IMG/VR virus record: IMGVR_UViG_3300006026_000020
Location: 1-51,988 of that record
Direction: 5' to 3' (one strand)
Source of the DNA: a virus
DNA: 51,988 bases
Of this stretch, positions 38,601-47,180 are shown piece after piece (position 1 is the first letter of the stretch; every line of letters starts with the position of its first letter). A program made the position numbers and the translations under genes. The notes beneath the pieces were generated by a model. That model made no database searches, was not told the origin of the DNA, and saw nothing but the letters and a program-made list of their open reading frames with translations.

Positions 38601-41547
38601 TCCCGTTTAATCCTTTCGCTAACTTTGCAATAGCATCTTGATCTTGTTTAAAGACGCGTTCGTTATAAACATCTGGCTGCGTCCCCTGTGGCTGTAGTTC
38701 AGCTACAGGCTCATCCATAAGGGTAGGGGAGGTGTAGTTGAAATCCCCACCTTGGTCACTGACTTCGGGCGTGTATTCTTGGACGGACAAAAGTTCCGCT
38801 TCTAACCCCGTTCCCCTAACAGCACTAGTAGAAGGGATTTGATCCATCGCCTCTTGCGATGTAGCTTCACGTAATTCGCGTTGCTTAATAGGTATTAAGT
38901 AACGATCTCTTGGGTCCCCTTGCTCGATGGCTTTCAGTTCGCGTTCGAGGCGATTGATCTTTGCGAATTGGCGTTGAACAATCATGTTTCCGCGCTCGAC
39001 ATCCTGTATAGAGAGCAATCCACCCTTATCAACTTTCTTACCAGATAGTTCCTTATGGTAGATAAGAGTGTCTTTGGCTGCTGGTTGGATCTGCCATCCA
39101 CGATTAGCAAGTTCGGCCTGCATACGTAAAAAGCCATCTAGCTGTAGCTGAGCCAGTGATCTTTCAGTAGATTGCTGCTCTGACATTAGCAAGTGCACAC
39201 CGCTATCTGCCAAAGCACGAGTGCCGAGTACTTGCCACTGACCTCGGGGGTCTTTAGCTCTTATAAAGCTGCGTGCTGCCAGCTTGTTCTTCTCCGCCCA
39301 CTTTTCGCGTCCCTTCGATACCGAGTTTTTTGCATTCTTAATTGCCGCACCAACAAGGAGATCTGGTGTGAGGTAGGGTAGTCCTCTAGTTAGATTTGTG
39401 TCTGGTGTTCTTATTGGGTCTTTTTCGATCTTCTGCGTTACAGCGGCAGATGGCGCAAACTCCAAACGTGCGGTGGAACCATCGCGTACCACTTCAGATA
39501 TAATCGGACTGCTTTCGCCAAGGTCTTTTTTAAGCTGGTTAACTTCCGTAATAATGTTTGCGTAAGTCTTATCCGCAAATTTTTCTGCGCCATTTACATT
39601 CCCGTAATCTAAGTCAATCTCAACCTGTATAGGTTGAGCGCTTTCTGGTTCAAGTTGGTCAATACTTCGATCAAATGTGCTTTCGCCTGTTGTATTTGGA
39701 CCAATATCCGCTATTTGTGCGTCACGTAATTCAGCAGCGTTTTGTGGGGTTGTCTCCACTGCTGAAACAGCGTCATCATCAACAAACTCTGCGATAAAAG
39801 CGGCCTGACCACGGGGTGACATCTTTGCAACGTCTGCGAGTATGTTTGCAGATTCAGTCGATCCGTTTTGGAATGCTGCTTGAAGCGTATCTTGAAATTT
39901 CTTCTTGCCGTTCTTACGCATCATTGCGTTATTGATTAGTGCGGCAATTCGAGTCTCTATGTCTGCCTGCGCGTTGGCTACATCTTGATCGGCTTGCTTT
40001 GCGATACGTGCGCCCACAGCAATTGCTGTTGCTGGTATACCGTTCGTTTCTTGGATAACGTTTACATCTCGGCCTGCGCCAGCTTGAAAACGTGCTTCCT
40101 CTAACGTGCGTCCGAGGTTCTCTTCATTTGTAAGTATTTCAGTAGTGACGCCACCTGTTTCGGGATCTGTCACCTGAACAACTAAGTTAGCGTCAGGTGC
40201 TTTGCCCCCAGGCATGTTGTACAGCACATCTCCGTAAAACTGATCAGAAGGGCCTTCCTCTGTAGCGCGTTGTGCTACATCTGTAGCGCGTTGTGCTACA
40301 TCTGCATCCTGCGTATAAATCACATCTCCGTTACCCATATCAACTCGCTCCATACCGGGAGGCATTGGGAGAGAATTGGCTGCGTAAGGATCAAAACTGC
40401 CGCTTGTTATAAGCATTGCTCTTTTGCTTGATGTTGGATCTTCGAGCGCACGGGCTTGTGCGACCATATCGGTCTGACCTTCGGGGACGGGTATAACATC
40501 CCCCGGATCTACACCTTGATAATCTGGTGCTGCATTTGCCGTCTGCTCAATATCGTTAAGAGCGAGATCCAGATCTAGTTGAGTGGGTTCTGGGTTCTCT
40601 GTGGCATAGGCTTCTGGTTCTGGGATCGGAAGGTTTTCTACGCCCGTTGGTTCACGGCCATAAAACTCTTGCTCCATCTGCGCTTGTGCTTCACGCGCCT
40701 TCGCCTTAGTGCGAGCAACTTCCATAAACTGTCCGGGGGCCTGGACACCAGCGGCAAATGTGCCACCGACGATGCTGCCTTTGAGCACCGAGTTAATCAG
40801 ATTGTCGACATTCTCAGCAGAGAAAAAATCCTTCCCTGCAACGTTCCCACTGACTACAGCTGCATCAACGATTGATTGCACGCCCTCTGTTAGTCCCTCA
40901 ACTGTACCTGCTTTTCCATAGGTGCCAGCAAGATTAACGGCTGCATCAAAAAAGTTTTTAGGCGAAGTGCCAGTAGCTCGTGCAGCACGTGTGATTGCCC
41001 CCAAACCAACTAAGTCGAAAGCTGACTTCACTGCGCCTGCTGTCAGAGCTGCGCCGGGGTTATTTACCCCTTCTGAAATCAAAGAAGTTTGAGTTTCGCC
41101 AGTGTTTAATGTGTAAGAAGAAGTCGCAGCGCCCGCGATTTGCCCGCGCCGTTTTGCTACTTGGTAGTTACGCATAGCCTGTTTGCCAAGCTTGCGCTTC
41201 ATTTGTTTGCCAAGTTGTGCGCGTGTAAGCGTACTGATCCCAGCGGCAGCACCACCTGCACCCGCAGTGCCTAGCACAGTTGCGAGCATAGGTGCGCCTT
41301 CACCAAGGGCTTCAATAAAGTAAGTGCCAAAGTCAGCTAGGCTATCGATATCGTCCCAGCTTTCTATTTTTGGAGGGTTGAGTCGAAGCTCTTCCATGTT
41401 GGCAGCAATGCCTTCTGCGCTCCACTCTTCAAGAGAATCCCACCCAACTAACGACCCAACGGCATTTGCAAAGCCATAGGCCATCATTTGTGTTTGGTCG
41501 ATGCCTCTTGCTAGGGCATTGCCAAAAGCGCTTCCATCTTGCGCCAT
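35620..41547 (-). CDS. Giant internal virion/ejection protein with zincin motif (1975 aa)
   Basis: The N-terminus has Gly/Ala-rich hydrophobic helices (MLATVLGTAGAGGAAAGIST), as in DNA-ejection proteins that insert into the host envelope. The middle is helical and charged. At residues 1164-1168 lies HEAGH in the context KLVLAHEAGHVLLD, followed about 40 residues later by a glutamate-containing QEWFSDK: the HExxH plus E pattern of gluzincins. The C-terminal 700 residues are helical, with one hydrophobic segment (LFGAISVFLLLGG) and a conserved-looking end (DPLGGMVFHLKSFAYSYNKR). It probably lies inside the capsid and is injected with DNA; the protease may process virion proteins or cut peptide cross-links. 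Confidence 0.8.
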   Translation of the reverse strand: MAQDGSAFGNALARGIDQTQMMAYGFANAVGSLVGWDSLEEWSAEGIAANMEELRLNPPKIESWDDIDSLADFGTYFIEALGEGAPMLATVLGTAGAGGAAAGISTLTRAQLGKQMKRKLGKQAMRNYQVAKRRGQIAGAATSSYTLNTGETQTSLISEGVNNPGAALTAGAVKSAFDLVGLGAITRAARATGTSPKNFFDAAVNLAGTYGKAGTVEGLTEGVQSIVDAAVVSGNVAGKDFFSAENVDNLINSVLKGSIVGGTFAAGVQAPGQFMEVARTKAKAREAQAQMEQEFYGREPTGVENLPIPEPEAYATENPEPTQLDLDLALNDIEQTANAAPDYQGVDPGDVIPVPEGQTDMVAQARALEDPTSSKRAMLITSGSFDPYAANSLPMPPGMERVDMGNGDVIYTQDADVAQRATDVAQRATEEGPSDQFYGDVLYNMPGGKAPDANLVVQVTDPETGGVTTEILTNEENLGRTLEEARFQAGAGRDVNVIQETNGIPATAIAVGARIAKQADQDVANAQADIETRIAALINNAMMRKNGKKKFQDTLQAAFQNGSTESANILADVAKMSPRGQAAFIAEFVDDDAVSAVETTPQNAAELRDAQIADIGPNTTGESTFDRSIDQLEPESAQPIQVEIDLDYGNVNGAEKFADKTYANIITEVNQLKKDLGESSPIISEVVRDGSTARLEFAPSAAVTQKIEKDPIRTPDTNLTRGLPYLTPDLLVGAAIKNAKNSVSKGREKWAEKNKLAARSFIRAKDPRGQWQVLGTRALADSGVHLLMSEQQSTERSLAQLQLDGFLRMQAELANRGWQIQPAAKDTLIYHKELSGKKVDKGGLLSIQDVERGNMIVQRQFAKINRLERELKAIEQGDPRDRYLIPIKQRELREATSQEAMDQIPSTSAVRGTGLEAELLSVQEYTPEVSDQGGDFNYTSPTLMDEPVAELQPQGTQPDVYNERVFKQDQDAIAKLAKGLNGNRAFRVNEVPYPNTAAGREQAETELSRLRNRVDTYNREQEQVKLRETSVRQLDEWVQTNRKVTSRAGRARGPQDSVQGIGRNISQEDVDFTSFIFNQAGLNTGESSTPFGTAVTIIDADSLSDPEIVNFLPTAQTLQKRFADEPNLQGTTFAVKGRRFIVIRPNSKNATEEMVANRKLVLAHEAGHVLLDSARKNLSDGQRSRLETLWNNESKERDIPAWKGKNGFQEWFSDKVAGWAKHKVQNPKAKPKNLAENIFDKVVNQLKRLFNAVKGRVPRRFANNNAFNKFMDSMATEGVFDINEAVATTQGYSDIQLGNPADRIRDVVSPRTLRYGASKVKQGLKAFTNTKVGSYVMTNDALLRSVNEPIGRAIYRNVNERYEAGDTIEIRDGVTVVPGGRSYHEGREYQLQKYIGRLDQILRDVPETDQQKVWFELSREVPTKDLSTDAAVQVRQLLDEFWDDYVTPRMPQMQGRKVENYFPRVFDKIAISGDRDAFVAILNKHGIKDPDKVIKNLTEQDRDYSDSEMGAMIQGWQQQRVFKDQALLQDLVDGGFVNASPAVSLLDYFKQVTSRGEYDRLFGGFVGGKWDSNKRIKEMTKDLSLEDKVKFNKYFKASIFPEHLDPDNPWHNFLGELRAYESFRVLLGSGLASVAELGGIFSRLRGTLDTSEFRTIIARSLDGRTKEELYDFARDMGAVANAATGAMLQDIAADPSLGNKGFFRKHLPSLFKYNGNNAVTDFTRVVATQAARQYIKRIAAQKMDAQNVRRMRELGLTPQAVQRWVRIGEPSTSQGLQGADKVATEQVLFGIHQFVTDSVLRPNASERTFWATDPLGGMVFHLKSFAYSYNKRILGGVAREINDQIEGNEDLKAFMPKLFGAISVFLLLGGITDELRARLFSFGTEGSLDKARGDTGQMMENWATRAGFFSLPFSDIVTNPSPEGVAYSLGPTTHHFYELLFENYGERTEALKLMKSTPGVNQLPVLKKAIVEELS
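40260..40301. repeat. 21-bp tandem duplication in the ejection protein gene
   Basis: Two exact adjacent copies of a 21-bp unit (CTGTAGCGCGTTG... on the + strand) give an in-frame seven-residue duplication, VAQRATD then VAQRATE. It is a recent slippage or duplication event in a non-essential-looking linker. Confidence 0.85.
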
Positions 41548-41560
41548 AGCTTTCCCCTAA

Positions 41561-43423
41561 TTAGCTGCGGTCCTTCAGTCTTTCAACGCCAGCCCTCAGT
41601 TCTGCTTCAGTTGGCTTACGCGATAAACGCGCATCCCCAGTATTGAAAAATCTCGTTACGAGATTTGTTTGAGCGGAGCCTTTAACCACAAGCGCAAGCC
41701 GTATTATTTCTTTTTGTTGTTCGGGCGAGTATCGCTCAAACGCTTTTTTACCGAAGCCCAGCGTTTCACCGTACTTTGGACCATAGTTAAAAAGAGTGTC
41801 GATAACTGCTTGCTTCAAGCTACCCGGCGTTGCCTCGAAACTCATAAACTCATCAGCGATATTTTGAGGGCCGCCAGGAAGTCCAAATTGACGGGTCTCT
41901 TTGTATGCTTCCCCAAATTCGGGATCGGTAATTCCAGCGCCCTGGTCAGTTAAAATATCATTGAGACTTGTTAGGTTATCTTCTAATGCTCTTGCGATAG
42001 CCTTCTCTCTGCCACTTTGACGCCTCCCCTCTTCGATAGCAGCTTTGGCACTAGCTTCGCCTGTCGTGGTTTCATACGCTTGTACAGCGGCTTGCGACTC
42101 GGCTGTCATTGCATCACTTAATTGTTTACTTTCTTGGTATGGTCGTAGTCGTTCTTGTTGCTGAGAGTTACGTTCTTGCGTCAAGCCTCTCTGGAACGCA
42201 TCGCGCATTTGCTGCGGTATCGCCTCTTGTTCTGCAAAGAACTTATCTACTACTTGTTGCTGCCCTCCAGGAGTATCAAGAGATTGGGCACGTATAAGTA
42301 ATGACTCTAACTCTTCTTCTGACACGCCACGTTGTATAGCATCGACGGCGTCTTCCATAACTTGTAGAGATCCTGCAACCGCAACATCTGGGTTTGTTGT
42401 TTGACGGGCCGCATTAATTACACGCATTGCCTGCCCGATATCTAACTGAAGAGGGGTTGCAGAAGGATCTGAGGCTGGGCCTGCACCGACTGTCAGAGGG
42501 ACATTGTTTGGTTTTTGATAGTCAGGAGGTGCAGTATCCCCAGGGCCAAGGTTAATTAGATCGCCCGTAGGAGACATCATATAATTATCTCTGGGCTGCG
42601 CGGCCATTAGCAATCGGTCCCCGTTAACTGCGGTAACTACTGAACTATCGTCTCTTACTCCGGGCCTTCCACGGATTTGGCTAAGAAGCGCTGGGTTATT
42701 AGCAAACATAGCATTCGCAGCTTCTGAAAATTTCTCTGGGTTTGCCCTCGCAATTTCAATTTGTTGCTCTATCGGCATGTCAGCGTTGACGCCAAGGGCT
42801 TTATCAAAAGCTGCGACAGAATTAACTGCTGGGGAAGCGGCTTTTCTTCCCGCAAGCTCTGCACTAGCAACTTGTGATTGGAGACCAGGAGCGCGATTTT
42901 GATTCGCTGCTGCCAGTCGCTCGTAATCATAATTATCCGTCAGCATCCCCAACCCGAAAGCTTGCCACGCTTCAGGCTGTGAAGTGTTGGCTAAAGCTTT
43001 CAGGTTTTCATCTTCAGGGTTCAGCCTGCTCAGCGTTGCAGCGTATCCTTGTGCTTGCGCAATTTGAGAAGGTGATGGCAGTCCTCCGCCGATTGACTTC
43101 CGTAATCCGATTGCACCCCTTAATGCCCTGTCCTGCTCTTGAGTATTCCGTGTAAATTGTTGCGCAGAGTTTTGCCGATCAAGCGCTGCCTGATTAGTTT
43201 TCTCATCTCTTTCTGCTAACGCTGCAATTTGAGCATTCACTCGCTCCATTGCCGCACTGTTAATAAGTCCTTGTTGCTCTAGCTGAGCAGCAATACGACT
43301 ATCTTGCAGTTGTTGCGCTGCCTGCCGCTGAAGCTCTGCCTCCCTTGCTGCGAATGCACGTTGGTCCCGTGCATTAGCCATTGCTAAGATAGTGCTAGGT
43401 AAGGAATCAAGTAATCCGGCCAT
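41561..43423 (-). CDS. Internal virion protein, coiled-coil (620 aa)
   Basis: A Gln/Ala/Arg-rich N-terminal coiled coil (ARDQRAFAAREAELQRQAAQ and following) precedes a long helical body and a C-terminal helical domain (FNYGPKYGETLGFGKKAFER). Composition and place between the MCGG-type protein and the giant ejection protein match podoviral internal core or ejection proteins. No enzymatic motif is seen. A half copy of the palindrome (CACCTATAG) lies at its start. Confidence 0.7.
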   Translation of the reverse strand: MAGLLDSLPSTILAMANARDQRAFAAREAELQRQAAQQLQDSRIAAQLEQQGLINSAAMERVNAQIAALAERDEKTNQAALDRQNSAQQFTRNTQEQDRALRGAIGLRKSIGGGLPSPSQIAQAQGYAATLSRLNPEDENLKALANTSQPEAWQAFGLGMLTDNYDYERLAAANQNRAPGLQSQVASAELAGRKAASPAVNSVAAFDKALGVNADMPIEQQIEIARANPEKFSEAANAMFANNPALLSQIRGRPGVRDDSSVVTAVNGDRLLMAAQPRDNYMMSPTGDLINLGPGDTAPPDYQKPNNVPLTVGAGPASDPSATPLQLDIGQAMRVINAARQTTNPDVAVAGSLQVMEDAVDAIQRGVSEEELESLLIRAQSLDTPGGQQQVVDKFFAEQEAIPQQMRDAFQRGLTQERNSQQQERLRPYQESKQLSDAMTAESQAAVQAYETTTGEASAKAAIEEGRRQSGREKAIARALEDNLTSLNDILTDQGAGITDPEFGEAYKETRQFGLPGGPQNIADEFMSFEATPGSLKQAVIDTLFNYGPKYGETLGFGKKAFERYSPEQQKEIIRLALVVKGSAQTNLVTRFFNTGDARLSRKPTEAELRAGVERLKDRS

Positions 43424-43430
43424 AAGTCAC

Positions 43431-44048
43431 CTATAGTAAGAATGCCATCATGAGCGCAGAGGCGGCGAGGCTACCGACCATTTGTGTTTGCTGCGCCCTA
43501 CGTGCCGCGTTTGCTTGGGATACTGCGTTCGCTCTGCTGACCTGAGAGTTAGCAGCTTCGCTAAGACCACTCATGGCATTGCCTTGAACGCCACGGTAGT
43601 AGTTGATCATTGACTGCTGGAGACCTTGGTCACGCTCATCTTGTGCGATGCGTGCATTGTTAACTAAGCCAGTAGCGGCTGTAGCATCACCAAGTTTTGC
43701 CTTACGCGAGAGTTCTGCCGCTTGTAATGGACTAGATAGACCACCGTACCTAGAAGCCATCCGCTCCGCTCGTTCGGCAGTACCGCCAAGGTTTTGCTTC
43801 GCAGCGTTTCTTGCTGCGTTGACAAGCGAACCATCACCAATTTGCGAAATAACATCCGTTTCAAGCGGTGTGTAAATTTGGTTACGGAACTGTTGCTGTC
43901 CACGGAGGATGTTCGCCATGGTTGCATCAGGGTCGCCGTAACTATAGCTAGAGCCAACACCGCCTAGCCCCATCATGGGACTCGAATATAGTGAACCTAG
44001 ACCGCTGTAGCGAATACTCCCATCGGGGTATACATTTGACTGGATCAT
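43431..44048 (-). CDS. Internal virion protein (205 aa)
   Basis: Gly/Ser/Tyr-rich start (SGLGSLYSSPMMGLGGVGSS) followed by Ala/Arg-rich amphipathic helices and a hydrophobic C-terminus (MVGSLAASALMMAFLL). The terminal segment could insert in a membrane on ejection. It overlaps the MCGG protein by 4 nt (ATGA) and shares its Ala-rich helical style, so the two may be partners in the ejection apparatus. Confidence 0.65.
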   Translation of the reverse strand: MIQSNVYPDGSIRYSGLGSLYSSPMMGLGGVGSSYSYGDPDATMANILRGQQQFRNQIYTPLETDVISQIGDGSLVNAARNAAKQNLGGTAERAERMASRYGGLSSPLQAAELSRKAKLGDATAATGLVNNARIAQDERDQGLQQSMINYYRGVQGNAMSGLSEAANSQVSRANAVSQANAARRAQQTQMVGSLAASALMMAFLL

Positions 44049-44749
44049 CCGTATAGCCCCCCGCTATAAGACATATCGTAGGGGCCGGGGTTCGAAGGAA
44101 TTTTTCCGTACTGGTTATATTCCTGCTGTAACCCAGTCATATAATCTTGTTCGGCCATCTCTGCGTTCTGTTTGCCAGAAAAATATTTTTGAGCGCCAAT
44201 AGTTAATGCAGCGCCTGCTACATCACCGAATGCTCTCATTCGAGCCTGCTGCCGCATTGCCTCGTTGGAAATGTCAGTAAGGTTTCTTGAATTGCCTCGA
44301 CGTGCTGCCGCCATCAACCCGCTGTACTGGTTTTGGGCAAGCCCTGCACCTGACTGAAGGGCGGTGACTTTTGCTCGGTCTTGGATCTGCCTTGCGTCGA
44401 CCGCTGCACGAGTAGCTGCTTTGGCCTGTGATACATTTGCCACCGCTGACGTTTGTGTCATCGGGATCATGTTCGAATTGCTACGAAGCCCGGCACCGGA
44501 GCGGAGTGCCGCTTGGCGAGCTGCGTACTGTGCGCCTACTTCTTGCTGCGCAATGTCAGCAGAAGAACGCCCACCTAGGATAGATTGCTGTGCTCGAAGC
44601 ACATTGGGATCACGTGCTCGTGCAACTGCCTGCCGTTCGAGAGGCATCCCGCGTTGTACCCAGCGATTATAGTCATCTTGACTAACCGCAGCTAAAGCAA
44701 TTTCTTGCTTTGATGGCCCTGGATCTTTGGGCTTACTTCCTCCACACAT
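44045..44749 (-). CDS. Internal virion protein with MCGG start (234 aa)
   Basis: ATG 44749 is chosen because AGGGG lies 8 nt upstream and the product starts MCGGSKPKDPG, a beginning typical of a family of marine podovirus internal proteins; longer in-frame starts overlap the peptidase gene. The body is Ala/Arg/Gln-rich helical, with a short hydrophobic piece (FGDVAGAALTIGAQKYF) and a Tyr/Gly-rich tail. It resembles T7 gp14-class ejection proteins in character, but homology is not shown. Confidence 0.7.
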   Translation of the reverse strand: MCGGSKPKDPGPSKQEIALAAVSQDDYNRWVQRGMPLERQAVARARDPNVLRAQQSILGGRSSADIAQQEVGAQYAARQAALRSGAGLRSNSNMIPMTQTSAVANVSQAKAATRAAVDARQIQDRAKVTALQSGAGLAQNQYSGLMAAARRGNSRNLTDISNEAMRQQARMRAFGDVAGAALTIGAQKYFSGKQNAEMAEQDYMTGLQQEYNQYGKIPSNPGPYDMSYSGGLYG

Positions 44750-44764
44750 ATAGTTATCCCCTAT
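44750..44764. promoter_or_regulatory. 15-bp palindrome, site h (degenerate)
   Basis: Coding-strand reading ATAGGG-GAT-AACTAT, two changes from the perfect palindrome, ending directly at the ATG of the MCGG protein. It contains that gene's AGGGG ribosome-binding site and the end of the peptidase gene. Confidence 0.35.
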
Positions 44765-45122
44765 ATTTTTCTGCACGAACATCAAAATGCACCCAGCCGG
44801 GATACAAAATGAGTCCGTATTGGTCTGGGAATACGCCATTGAGATGATCAAAAATCTCAGAAGGCTCTACTTCAGGAATCATAAAATCTACAGCGATCCC
44901 AAGCGTATGTTTACTTTTAGGAGCGCCGCCTACTTTTGCGTTGTGTTCGGCACACCGATTCCCGCTCGTAATGACGACAGGTAAAGCTTTGCCTTTCATT
45001 ACTTCGAACCTGTCTCTAACTTCTTGCAGAATTTCTACAAGCTGATGGTCAGCCGAAGTAAATCCGCACCCGCACTTACACGCAAACTCGCTTCTACTCA
45101 GATTTCTTGTTAGATCGCCCAT
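44754..45122 (-). CDS. M15-family peptidase (endolysin or virion peptidase)
   Basis: ATG 45122 gives 122 aa. The peptidase M15 signature is complete: SEFACKCGCGF at the N-terminus, SGNRCAEHN, then SKHTLGIAVDF (SxHxxGxAxD) and GWVHFDV (WVH). These supply the zinc ligands His, Asp and His. Such enzymes cut peptide links in peptidoglycan (D,D- or L,D-). It lies among head and ejection genes, far from the holin, so it may be a virion-associated enzyme for DNA entry, the lysis enzyme, or both. Confidence 0.88.
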   Translation of the reverse strand: MGDLTRNLSRSEFACKCGCGFTSADHQLVEILQEVRDRFEVMKGKALPVVITSGNRCAEHNAKVGGAPKSKHTLGIAVDFMIPEVEPSEIFDHLNGVFPDQYGLILYPGWVHFDVRAEKYRG

Positions 45123-45567
45123 CTCTGTAGTACACCTGTCCTGAATGTTCAAAACCAAGGTTCTGGACTACTTGCACGTATGCGTACGTGTTGATGCCCG
45201 TATTCGAACCTGTCCAGACTCTCTTACAGTCGTTTTCTTCAGCCCACTCAACAAACGCTTTCATCAGCGCTGAGCCTGCGTGTGTGCCGCGTTCATCTGG
45301 TAGGCAGTAAAGCGTTTCTTCATGAGCGTGTAGCTCTAAGCCAAAAAATACTGGGGCGTACATGCCCAGTATTGCGCCAACCATGCCTTGCTCGTTTTGA
45401 GCGACGAAGCAGCATTTATTTTCATCGTGGATATGGGAATAGATGAAAGCTGCCGCTTCTTGCTTCACGAAAGGGATATCTCTAAAAACAGGGCTTTCGG
45501 CGTGCATCACCTCGCCAGCCGCTACTAAGTTCCAGAGATCGTCTTCCGTGGCTTTATATACCTCCAT
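45094..45567 (-). CDS. GNAT acetyltransferase in the head gene block
   Basis: 157 aa, ATG 45567. KATEDDLWNLVAAGEVMHAE starts the fold. CCFVAQNEQGMVGAILGMYA is the central hairpin. TLYCLPDERGTHAGSALMKAFVEWA is the acetyl-CoA motif A (R-G-x-x-x-G-S/A). NLGFEHSG is the usual C-terminal strand. It overlaps both neighbours, so it belongs to the morphogenesis operon. GNAT genes at this place are frequent in marine podoviruses. The substrate, whether virion protein or host component, is unknown. It is unlike the two GNATs near the fibre. Confidence 0.88.
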   Translation of the reverse strand: MEVYKATEDDLWNLVAAGEVMHAESPVFRDIPFVKQEAAAFIYSHIHDENKCCFVAQNEQGMVGAILGMYAPVFFGLELHAHEETLYCLPDERGTHAGSALMKAFVEWAEENDCKRVWTGSNTGINTYAYVQVVQNLGFEHSGQVYYRDGRSNKKSE

Positions 45568-46195
45568 AAGCAACTACCCTTCGTTTTGGGGTGTTGTCGC
45601 CTTGGGCTTGGGATTTTGCACCCATAATGCCAGCAGCAAACGCTGCTTGATGCACACTAGCAATACTTGGGTTAAACCAAGGTGCGCTAGAGATCATAAG
45701 CAGATTCTTAATCGCCCCGTCGACAATAACTTGGTAGTACCTGTCTACAAAAACATCACTAATTGACGTTGCCGTCAGTGTTGGCTTTAACGCCACTTCC
45801 CCAATGAGTCCTGGGTTTGTGTATTCAATTTCTGGAATAGGATTGATCACGATCCCGTTTAACTCTTCTGTAGACCTCAGATAAAAACGAGGCGCACCGT
45901 TGCGAGTGCGCCATTCTGGATCTCGGTCGTTCATTAAGGTCACTGAAGATGCCTCTAGGTCTTTCCGCCCGATTGACAGCTTTATGACACGGTGTAATGA
46001 AGTATTTGAGGGAAGATCAAGCTCGATCTCGCTTACGCCCACTCTGACAGCAGAGTCATCTAGCGTGTAACGATAGCAATCGGCCTGTTCGCACAGTTCC
46101 CGAACTGCGGTCCTAACAGAACGAATAATCGTTGGGTTAGGGCAGTCCGGTGCTGCGCTAAGGACTTCTGGTACAAAGTCCGAAAAGTCTGCCAT
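45554..46195 (-). CDS. Head-tail connector/adaptor-type protein (213 aa)
   Basis: ATG 46195 overlaps the previous stop (TAATG). FVPEVLSAAPDCPNPTIIRSVRTAVRELCEQ is the helical start seen in phage connector proteins. Then come beta strands (AVRVGVSEIELDLPSNTSLH) and helices ending in a basic tail (NTPKRRVVAY). It follows the DUF6682-like gene, with which it probably forms the neck ring below the portal. Confidence 0.65.
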   Translation of the reverse strand: MADFSDFVPEVLSAAPDCPNPTIIRSVRTAVRELCEQADCYRYTLDDSAVRVGVSEIELDLPSNTSLHRVIKLSIGRKDLEASSVTLMNDRDPEWRTRNGAPRFYLRSTEELNGIVINPIPEIEYTNPGLIGEVALKPTLTATSISDVFVDRYYQVIVDGAIKNLLMISSAPWFNPSIASVHQAAFAAGIMGAKSQAQGDNTPKRRVVAYGGI

Positions 46196-46872
46196 TACCG
46201 CATCGCTCGGGTCGTATCCCAACGACCAGATTGATCTACGTTAGGCGTTGCAATTTGCTCAACCTGTACGCGATTGCCGAGGCTATTGTTAAACGCGGTG
46301 TAATGGTTCGCTGCACGTTGTGCGTTACCAGCGTAGTCACTGTCCTTAGAGTAAGCGCGATAAAGTACGTAGTCCAAAATGACATTTGCATAAATGTCAT
46401 TTAAGGCAATCGATGCGCCCGTGTTCACCAAATCCTGTGGTGCACCAGAGTACGATAGTTCAATCGAGTTAGGCGTAGCAGGCTTCGGTGGGTAGACGTA
46501 GTAAGTGTCTGGGTTGTCTTCGTCAAAGATGTAATGGATCGTAGTGTCTGAGGCGACATCTTCGTACCAGTTAGGATTTTCAGAATCCATAATGTTGCGG
46601 TCGATTCGACGGATGGCGGGGCCATCTGTGTTTCGGATTACCGCTAACAGTGTCAACCCACCTGAAGGAAGTGCTTGCTTCGACCCTTCCACAGTAGTCG
46701 CATCTGCAACGAGAGAATTTGAGTTTGGTTTTATCAGAACGATTTCACGCTGGGCATCGTTGATCCACCCGAGAAGCTCATCATCGAGCCAACGAGTACC
46801 GCCCGTAGTGGTGTCCTGAAGAATTCGACGGGCTTTTGAAATAATCTCCGACCCTAGGATTGTTCCTGACAT
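46195..46872 (-). CDS. Phage adaptor protein (DUF6682-like)
   Basis: 225 aa, ATG 46872 behind AAGGAGAG. The pattern is GSEIISKARRILQDTTTGGTRWLDDELLGWINDAQREIVLIKPN, then a beta domain (SGGLTLLAVIRN, IHYIFDEDNPDTYYVYPP) and helices with YRAYSKDSDYAGNAQRAANHY. This matches the adaptor family that docks under the portal in podoviruses (the T7 gp11-like role). It supports a short-tailed virion. Confidence 0.8.
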   Translation of the reverse strand: MSGTILGSEIISKARRILQDTTTGGTRWLDDELLGWINDAQREIVLIKPNSNSLVADATTVEGSKQALPSGGLTLLAVIRNTDGPAIRRIDRNIMDSENPNWYEDVASDTTIHYIFDEDNPDTYYVYPPKPATPNSIELSYSGAPQDLVNTGASIALNDIYANVILDYVLYRAYSKDSDYAGNAQRAANHYTAFNNSLGNRVQVEQIATPNVDQSGRWDTTRAMR

Positions 46873-46892
46873 GTTTTAGCTCTCCTTGAGCA

Positions 46893-47180
46893 TCACCATT
46901 TGGTTTTCATAGCCCAATAGCGAGCGCTGAGCTTGGAAGGTTTGGCATCTTGTGCTCGGTGCCTTGCGTAAAATGACCTGCGGCGAGCTTTGTCTTTCTC
47001 GCTCTTTGGATTCTTTCCAGCGCCTTTAACGCCTTGTTGTCCGAATCTAATGAGCTTTGTCGTATCCCCAACCTTCGCCACAACAACGTGACTTTTCTTG
47101 GGGTGCGATGGAGTCCGCCTGGGAGAGTTATATTTTGTAACTCCAGCCCTTGCTAACTTTGGATCTCGCCTTATAGCCAT
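46893..47180 (-). CDS. Basic conserved phage protein of the head block (95 aa)
   Basis: Highly basic: SPRRTPSHPKKSHVVVAKVG, then TTKLIRFGQQGVKGAGKNPKS, KARRRSFYARHRAQ and SARYWAMKTKW. This RFGxQG...GKNPKS...ARH...YWA pattern recurs next to capsid genes in many marine phages. Its function is unproven; charge and position suggest a DNA- or capsid-associated component. Confidence 0.75.
   Translation of the reverse strand: MAIRRDPKLARAGVTKYNSPRRTPSHPKKSHVVVAKVGDTTKLIRFGQQGVKGAGKNPKSEKDKARRRSFYARHRAQDAKPSKLSARYWAMKTKW

Noticed and set aside
39620-39637. Palindrome TCAACCT-GTAT-AGGTTGA resembling the dispersed operator
   Set aside because: It lies deep inside the ejection protein gene, the arms and spacing differ from the 15-bp element, and it is explained by coding sequence. 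Treated as chance.
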